DNA of 64,000 nt from Acetobacter syzygii. Lineage in GTDB: Bacteria; Pseudomonadota; Alphaproteobacteria; Acetobacterales; Acetobacteraceae. The position numbers were made by a program, and so were the translations under genes. The DNA is taken from contig NZ_BAMZ01000006.1 of assembly GCF_000964225.1 (NCBI RefSeq), positions 1-64,000 of the forward strand, given 5' to 3'. Below are positions 59,189-64,000 of the stretch, one piece after another (position 1 is the stretch's first letter; every line of letters begins with the position of its first letter). Under the pieces are notes generated by a model. That model saw nothing but the letters and a program-made list of their open reading frames with translations. It had not been told where the DNA came from and did not search any database.

Positions 59189-60514
59189 ATGAAACTGTGC
59201 AAAAAACACTCCGGTTTTGCCGTTGCCCTAAGCATTTCCTCTATTTTATGGGGTGGTTCCCTCCATCCGGCAGCCGCACAGGTTCATCCCTTTTCAACCT
59301 TTGCAGCCAACGGTTCCAATCTGGCCCACTGGTTAAGCGATATAACCCTTACCGGGCAGATTGAAGGGGGCATTATGGCCAACCCGGCCCGCCCCAACCC
59401 CGGCTATAACTTTGGGAATTTTCTGGCCGACCATGCCAATCAGGTGCAGCTTAATCAGGCCGAATTTGTGCTCTCCAAAGCGATTGATCCGAGCAAAAAC
59501 ACCTATCAGATTGGTTTTACACTTGAAGGTCTTTATGGCTCCGATGCACGGTATTACCATCTGACCGGCATATCCGATCAGGAATGGAAGGCGCGTTACC
59601 AGCTTATTCCCGCGCAGGCCCATGTGGATGTCCATCTACCCTGGCTAACATCTGGTGGGCTGGACATGCAGGCAGGCATTCTGCAAGCCCCCATGGGGGT
59701 TGAAGGTTTGGACCCGGCTGCGCGCGCTTTTTACACACTCGCCTACACATCCGAATATTCCGTGCCATTCGAGCATGTGGGGGCCATGTTTAACTGGCAC
59801 GTCACGCCCATTCTTGACGTAACATTCGGGATAGATACCGGGAACCAGACAACTTTTGGCTCATCGGACAACAACAGCAGACCAGCCGGGTATTTTGGGT
59901 TCAACCTGAACAACCTTGCAGGCGGCAAACTGCGTATTGTGGAGCTTAGCCGCGTTGGCCCGGAAAACGCATGGCGCTCATCCGCCGGAGGACATTACGA
60001 GGCAGATCATGCCCAGCGTTTTTGGAACGATATTAACGCCACCTATCAGGTCAACGACCGCCTGAGCATAACAGCAGAGTTCAATTACCTGCACGACGAA
60101 GGCCTGCATGGTATGGAAGGCAGGCAGTTCAAAGCCGCCGATGCAGAAAGTTTTGTCAGCTTTCTCAGCTATAAAATCAATAAGGATTTTACGTTCAATT
60201 ATCGTGGGGAAATTTACCGCGACAATAATAACCTCATGGTTTCCACATTTCAGGGCAACAACTCCTATATGAACGCCATTGCTGGCCGCCCCTATGCGGC
60301 CATACCCGGCCCCAATACCAGCAGCCATGGCACCACATATGGTGCTTTATCGCTTAATGTGGCTTACCGCCCGGATCTGGGCCACCACGTAAGGGTCTTT
60401 CAGCTCCGCCCGGAAATCCGGTTTGATCGCGCACTCAACAGCACCACACCCTTTAATGGGGGACGCAACAATGGCATGTTTACGTTTGGGGGAGATGCCG
60501 TAATCGGTTTTTAA
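59189..60514 (+). CDS. Outer-membrane porin, OmpL-like beta-barrel family
   Basis: This 441-residue exported protein has a signal ending near 'PAAAQV'. The mature protein has many alternating strands such as 'TYQIGFTLEGLYGSD' and 'ITAEFNYLHDEGLHG'. It ends with 'GGDAVIGF', a terminal Phe as in outer-membrane barrels. It matches the putative beta-barrel porin-2 (OmpL-like) family. The substrate is unknown. It stands alone. Confidence 0.82.
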   Translation: MKLCKKHSGFAVALSISSILWGGSLHPAAAQVHPFSTFAANGSNLAHWLSDITLTGQIEGGIMANPARPNPGYNFGNFLADHANQVQLNQAEFVLSKAIDPSKNTYQIGFTLEGLYGSDARYYHLTGISDQEWKARYQLIPAQAHVDVHLPWLTSGGLDMQAGILQAPMGVEGLDPAARAFYTLAYTSEYSVPFEHVGAMFNWHVTPILDVTFGIDTGNQTTFGSSDNNSRPAGYFGFNLNNLAGGKLRIVELSRVGPENAWRSSAGGHYEADHAQRFWNDINATYQVNDRLSITAEFNYLHDEGLHGMEGRQFKAADAESFVSFLSYKINKDFTFNYRGEIYRDNNNLMVSTFQGNNSYMNAIAGRPYAAIPGPNTSSHGTTYGALSLNVAYRPDLGHHVRVFQLRPEIRFDRALNSTTPFNGGRNNGMFTFGGDAVIGF

Positions 60515-60676
60515 GCCCGTGCAGCACTCTTAAACCCAATGGCTTTTGGTCCAGTCTGCTTTGACTGAACATAGGCACATGGCACCTGAACAGGGCTGCT
60601 TATTGGCAAAAATACGTTACATCATACCAGATTTAGTTTAAGTGCGTGGGGTCCAAACAATGTAGGGTTCCAAAAC

Positions 60677-62182
60677 GTGCCGCAGAAGAAAAATAGAGCT
60701 ATAGATGTCTTTTTCTCAGCCGTTTTACCCGACAGACGTGTTCCAGACGGATATACCGCTCTAAAATATAGTACTCTTCTGATCCTTTTCCTGTATTTTT
60801 TAAGCTACCTGATTATCCCTTTTTCCAATGGTGATCCGGCCTATTACACAATTCTTGGTCGCGGCATTATACAGCACCATCTTTTTCCCTATAACTATGC
60901 TTTTGACCATAAACCATTGGGCGTAAATCTATTTTATGGCCTATGGGACTGGCTTATTCCTTTTTATAGCGGCAAATTTGCAGTGCTTGCGCTTGTTTTA
61001 AGCGCTGCCGTTGTTTGCTTATGCCGCACATTCGGTGATTTTTCCCGCGCAACAGCCTTTATGTTGCTGACTGTTGGTGGAGCGATTTTTAATGTGCTCT
61101 CGGGCAATTCAGAGATTGTTCTCGTCACAGGAGAAACCCTGTGCCTGACCTTAATGTTCAAAGGCATACAGAATAACCGCAATAGCCTGTTTTTTCTGGC
61201 AGGGATTGTTGCCGCCTTCACAGTCAACATCAATTATCTCTCGGCGGTCTGCCTTGTGGCACCTGCTGCTTTACTGCTTTTTTCACCCGGCTGGTTTCGT
61301 CTTTCTCGCTGTTTTCTGGCTATTGCAGGCGGTCTGAGCGGCCTTCTGGTCCTATTCTCGCCTTACCTGCTGGCCGGACACGGCGCTTTGCAGACATACT
61401 TTTCCATGCAGCATGAATTTCTGCATCGCTATAGCGGGTCATTACATGAACGTCTGCTGTGCCTGTTATGGATGACTTTCTATGTTCTGCTGCTTTCCCC
61501 TGTATTGATTGCATGGTGCAAGCGCTTCACTCTTTCTGACCAGATGCAGAACAATCGGAAAAACCTTATTTTACCCTTGTGGTTTTTCTCTTCACTGCCC
61601 GCCACAATGCTTTCCGGGCATCCGTTTGAACATTATTTTCAGCTCTGCTTTGCACCGGCTGCCATTATGTGGGCTATTCTATTGCGGCAAGGTATCATTT
61701 TTTCGCGTTATGCACTCATGCCATTTTTTGTGGTTGCACTCTTTTTTGTCATCAATAATGCTCGTACCAATTTTAAAACCTATATTCACTGCAATCGTGT
61801 TGATTACGCAGCCATAAGCAGGGAAGTCGGACAGAATAAGGTCTTGAGCCTTCGGGCCTACCATTCTGTATTTTACCTCTCCAACCTCTGGCCGTTTGAT
61901 ATTTACCTGTTCAGCGATCATACGGACATTATGTATGGCGCACATGCAGGGCAGCATTTTATGGAAGACCTACAAAAACGTCCGCCCTACGTTGTTATGC
62001 GTTACAACGCTTGTGGCTTGCACGAGGTAGAACCCCAAGTATGCGAATGGGTACAGCAACACTATAAATTAATCTATGCTGTGAATGTTCAGCAATCCAA
62101 ACCGAACAAATTTTCCGTCGCACTCTATAAGCTCGTACAACCTGTTCAAGTGCCTGCAACACCCAATATAGCGGAGCATTAA
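60677..62182 (+). CDS. GT39-like integral membrane glycosyltransferase
   Basis: This 501-residue protein has a cytoplasmic N-terminus and about ten membrane segments. An early periplasmic loop has an Asp-rich 'SNGDPAYYTILGRGIIQ', followed by 'YAFDHKPLGVNLFYG' (about 85). This resembles PMT/ArnT-type enzymes that use lipid-linked sugars. The C-terminal third is soluble. A GTG start at 60677 is used. The DNA is visibly more AT-rich than upstream genes, so it may have been acquired. Substrate and acceptor are unknown. Confidence 0.7.
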   Translation: MPQKKNRAIDVFFSAVLPDRRVPDGYTALKYSTLLILFLYFLSYLIIPFSNGDPAYYTILGRGIIQHHLFPYNYAFDHKPLGVNLFYGLWDWLIPFYSGKFAVLALVLSAAVVCLCRTFGDFSRATAFMLLTVGGAIFNVLSGNSEIVLVTGETLCLTLMFKGIQNNRNSLFFLAGIVAAFTVNINYLSAVCLVAPAALLLFSPGWFRLSRCFLAIAGGLSGLLVLFSPYLLAGHGALQTYFSMQHEFLHRYSGSLHERLLCLLWMTFYVLLLSPVLIAWCKRFTLSDQMQNNRKNLILPLWFFSSLPATMLSGHPFEHYFQLCFAPAAIMWAILLRQGIIFSRYALMPFFVVALFFVINNARTNFKTYIHCNRVDYAAISREVGQNKVLSLRAYHSVFYLSNLWPFDIYLFSDHTDIMYGAHAGQHFMEDLQKRPPYVVMRYNACGLHEVEPQVCEWVQQHYKLIYAVNVQQSKPNKFSVALYKLVQPVQVPATPNIAEH

Positions 62183-62216
62183 TGCTCCCATTGGGCAATA
62201 GATCAAGCTTGCCCAA
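62173..62216 (+). terminator. Two hairpins at the end of the membrane protein gene
   Basis: GGAGCATTAATGCTCC (62173-62188) is a perfect palindrome overlapping the stop codon. TTGGGCAA at 62191-62198 pairs with TTGCCCAA at 62209-62216. Together they probably end the transcript. Confidence 0.55.
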
Positions 62217-62605
62217 AACCGATGCGTTTATCCATGATGGATTAAATGACTCGAAAACTTGTTAGCGGCCGCTTTCCACCCCTTCTGTAACACCTCGCCT
62301 GCCGCGCATCAGTCAGGAGTCCGGTGTGCCATTGTTCCCACACCCTGCCCTCCCCTAGCAGCCCACCACCGGTGACCTGACCACTCCAGAGCAAAGCTTT
62401 GCACACATCGTTCTATGCACGATATTTATGTTTTTATGAAAAAAAATCATTTTTATTCACTATTCAATTCCGGCATAACGCATACACGGCGTTTAACGGC
62501 AGACATATCTGTCACCATTACTTGAAAAATCAGAATAAAAATGGGGAGTTTTTATCCTCATAAATAAAATTCTGATTGTCATCGGCACAGAGATGCAGGA
62601 CCACA
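62217..62605. other. Intergenic region upstream of mesX
   Basis: About 390 bases with no gene recognised. The last 80 bases are AT-rich and hold an inverted repeat. No match to known SAM, SAH or cobalamin aptamers was seen. Confidence 0.5.
62528..62577 (+). promoter_or_regulatory. Nested inverted repeat upstream of mesX
   Basis: AATCAGAAT (62528-62536) pairs with ATTCTGATT (62569-62577). Inside, ATGGGGA pairs with TCCTCAT with one G-U. It ends 28 bases before the mesX start. It may be an operator or a leader RNA structure. Confidence 0.45.
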
Positions 62606-63589
62606 ATGATTCAGGATTCTACATTCACTATCCATCGACTTCGCTTCGATGAAAACTATCATCCATCCGACAGGACGCGTCTCACAACCAATTTTGCCAA
62701 TCTGGCGCGAGGAGAAAGCCGCCGGGAAAATCTGTGCAACGTCATGCGCATGATTGATAACCGTTTTAATGATCTGGCACGTTGGGATAACCCCAAGGGT
62801 GATCGTTATTCCATTGAACTTGAAATTGTTTCCGTAGAAATGGATCTCGCTTTTGCTAGCAAGAATGGCAACTTTCCCCTGATCGAAGTTCTGTATTCTA
62901 CAATCATCGATAAAAAAGGCAGAAAACGCATAGAAGGTCTCGCGGGGAACAGTTTTTCTTCCTATGTGCGGGATTATGACTTTAGCATATTACTTCCAAA
63001 TTATAATAAAGATAAATCAGAGTTCAGTATTCCTCATAACTACGGAAATTTACATGGGAATCTCTTCAAGAGTGTTGTGAACTCTTCGGCCTACAAAAAG
63101 AATTTCAGGAAACTTCCTGTCATATGCCTCAGTGTTTCAACCAACCGAACCTATTACCGGACAGAAAACCAGCATCCCGTTCTGGGCGTTGAATACCAAC
63201 AGCGTGAATTCTCTCTGACTGACCAGTATTTTGAAAAAATGGGTATGAAGGTCCGTTATTTTATGCCCGCCAACAGTGTAGCGCCTCTGGCATTCTATTT
63301 TTTTGGTGATCTGCTCTCTGATTATTCCACTCTTGAGCTGATCAGCACCATCAGCGTGATGGAATCTTTTCAGAAAATCTACCGCCCGGAAATTTACAAT
63401 ACCAATGCGGCAGCTGCGGATTGTTTTCAGCCCAGTCTGAAGTATCAGGATTATTCAAACACCCGAATTATCTACGATCGAGCAGAACGTACACAACTGG
63501 CAACCGCACAGGGACAATATACGGAAGAGAACTTCATCAAACCCTATCACACTATTCTTGAGCAGTGGTCTGCCAGTTACGCCGCCTGA
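62606..63589 (+). CDS. mesX: MesX (DUF1852), accessory protein of methionine synthase MesD
   Basis: This 327-residue soluble protein is of the DUF1852 family. It starts 'MIQDSTFTIHRLRFDENYHP' and includes 'NLARGESRRENLCNVMRMID' and 'DNRFNDLARWDNPKGDRY'. DUF1852 proteins (MesX) are required with MesD for oxygen-dependent, folate-independent methionine synthesis in Acinetobacter baylyi. A CAGGA site precedes the ATG at 62606; an in-frame start at 62576 adds ten residues. mesD follows after 27 bases. The region is AT-richer than the rest of the window. Confidence 0.85.
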   Translation: MIQDSTFTIHRLRFDENYHPSDRTRLTTNFANLARGESRRENLCNVMRMIDNRFNDLARWDNPKGDRYSIELEIVSVEMDLAFASKNGNFPLIEVLYSTIIDKKGRKRIEGLAGNSFSSYVRDYDFSILLPNYNKDKSEFSIPHNYGNLHGNLFKSVVNSSAYKKNFRKLPVICLSVSTNRTYYRTENQHPVLGVEYQQREFSLTDQYFEKMGMKVRYFMPANSVAPLAFYFFGDLLSDYSTLELISTISVMESFQKIYRPEIYNTNAAAADCFQPSLKYQDYSNTRIIYDRAERTQLATAQGQYTEENFIKPYHTILEQWSASYAA

Positions 63590-63616
63590 TCTCTCAGAAA
63601 CACAAGGTCCTTTCCC

Positions 63617-64000
63617 ATGAAAACACTGCTCCCCACCTCAACTGCTGGCAGTCTGCCCAAGCCTTCATGGCTCGCACAGCCGGAAACCCTCTGGTCGCCC
63701 TGGAAATTGCAGGGGGCGGAACTGGTCGAAGGCAAACAGGATGCACTGCGCCTGACACTGGATGATCAAGATCGCGCTGGCATTGATATCGTCAGCGATG
63801 GCGAACAGACGCGCCAGCATTTTGTTACGACCTTTATTGAACATCTCAGTGGTGTTGACTTCGAAAACCGCCAAACGGTTAAAATTCGTAACCGCTACGA
63901 TGCCAGTGTGCCATCAGTTATCGGTGCCGTAAGGCGTGAAAAGCCGGTTTTTGTCGAGGATGCAAAATTTTTGCGTAAGCTGACAAAAAAACCTATCAAA
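63617..64000 (+). CDS. mesD: MesD-type methionine synthase (5' part; continues beyond window)
   Basis: The first 128 residues are seen; the frame is open to the window edge. They begin 'MKTLLPTSTAGSLPKPSWL' and continue with 'GIDIVSDGEQTRQHFVTTFI', typical of the core methyltransferase half of cobalamin-independent methionine synthase without the MetE N-terminal domain. AAGG lies ten bases before the ATG. Adjacency to mesX supports MesD. The zinc site lies in the missing C-terminal part. Confidence 0.85.
   Translation, partial: MKTLLPTSTAGSLPKPSWLAQPETLWSPWKLQGAELVEGKQDALRLTLDDQDRAGIDIVSDGEQTRQHFVTTFIEHLSGVDFENRQTVKIRNRYDASVPSVIGAVRREKPVFVEDAKFLRKLTKKPIK

Noticed and set aside
62217-62530. 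Cobalamin or SAM riboswitch upstream of mesX
   Set aside because: No conserved aptamer blocks could be found on either strand.

Overview
This window looks like chromosomal DNA of an acetic acid bacterium (Alphaproteobacteria, Acetobacteraceae, most likely Acetobacter or a close relative). This is inference from gene content: a SAM-II riboswitch (mostly alphaproteobacterial), hopanoid genes hpnL and hpnN, a MetZ-type sulfhydrylase, a C-terminal GGM tail on GroEL, OprB-type and OmpL-like porins, and a bc1 complex. No plasmid, phage, CRISPR or intact insertion sequence was seen. Coding is dense, with many 1-20 base overlaps between neighbours.

Layout. 1-7.9 kb is a heme-iron island: tonB (after a probable exbD end), a TonB-dependent heme receptor, a heme oxygenase, and a five-gene minus-strand operon (IsdG-like monooxygenase, HmuT, HmuU, HmuV, second IsdG-like monooxygenase). 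Three similar Fur-box-like sites sit at its promoters. 7.9-8.6 kb is largely non-coding and ends at tRNA-Ser(TGA). 8.8-25 kb is mostly core maintenance: efp, a SuhB-type phosphatase, a DinG-like helicase, a cold shock protein, dienelactone hydrolase, groESL with a CIRCE operator, amtB, arfB, a PsiF-like secreted protein, an aspartic protease, proline iminopeptidase, xerC and priA. 25-32.6 kb holds yajC, a DUF815 ATPase, a Rieske oxygenase, a GNAT-NUDIX fusion, metZ behind a SAM-II riboswitch, apaG, folE, a DJ-1/PfpI protein and moaB.

32.8-47.5 kb is envelope and efflux: an OprB porin, an SbcD/SbcC-like (YhaO/YhaN-like) repair pair, a FUSC-DUF1656-HlyD efflux set followed by an unknown secreted protein and an RND pump, then DUF3297 and a type II sulfide:quinone oxidoreductase. 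47.7-55.2 kb on the minus strand carries the riboflavin operon ribD-ribE-ribBA-ribH behind an FMN riboswitch, followed by hpnL and hpnN. 55.5-58.2 kb is a bc1 operon in the order cytochrome b, cytochrome c1, Rieske. Then come a flavodoxin-fold quinone reductase and an outer-membrane porin. From about 60.6 kb the DNA becomes visibly more AT-rich: a GT39-like membrane protein, then mesX (DUF1852) and the start of mesD, an oxygen-dependent, folate-independent methionine synthase pair.

Together the window describes an aerobic cell that scavenges heme iron with several heme-opening enzymes, feeds flavin and quinone-linked respiration, and has at least two methionine-related loci: metZ under SAM-II control, and mesX-mesD.
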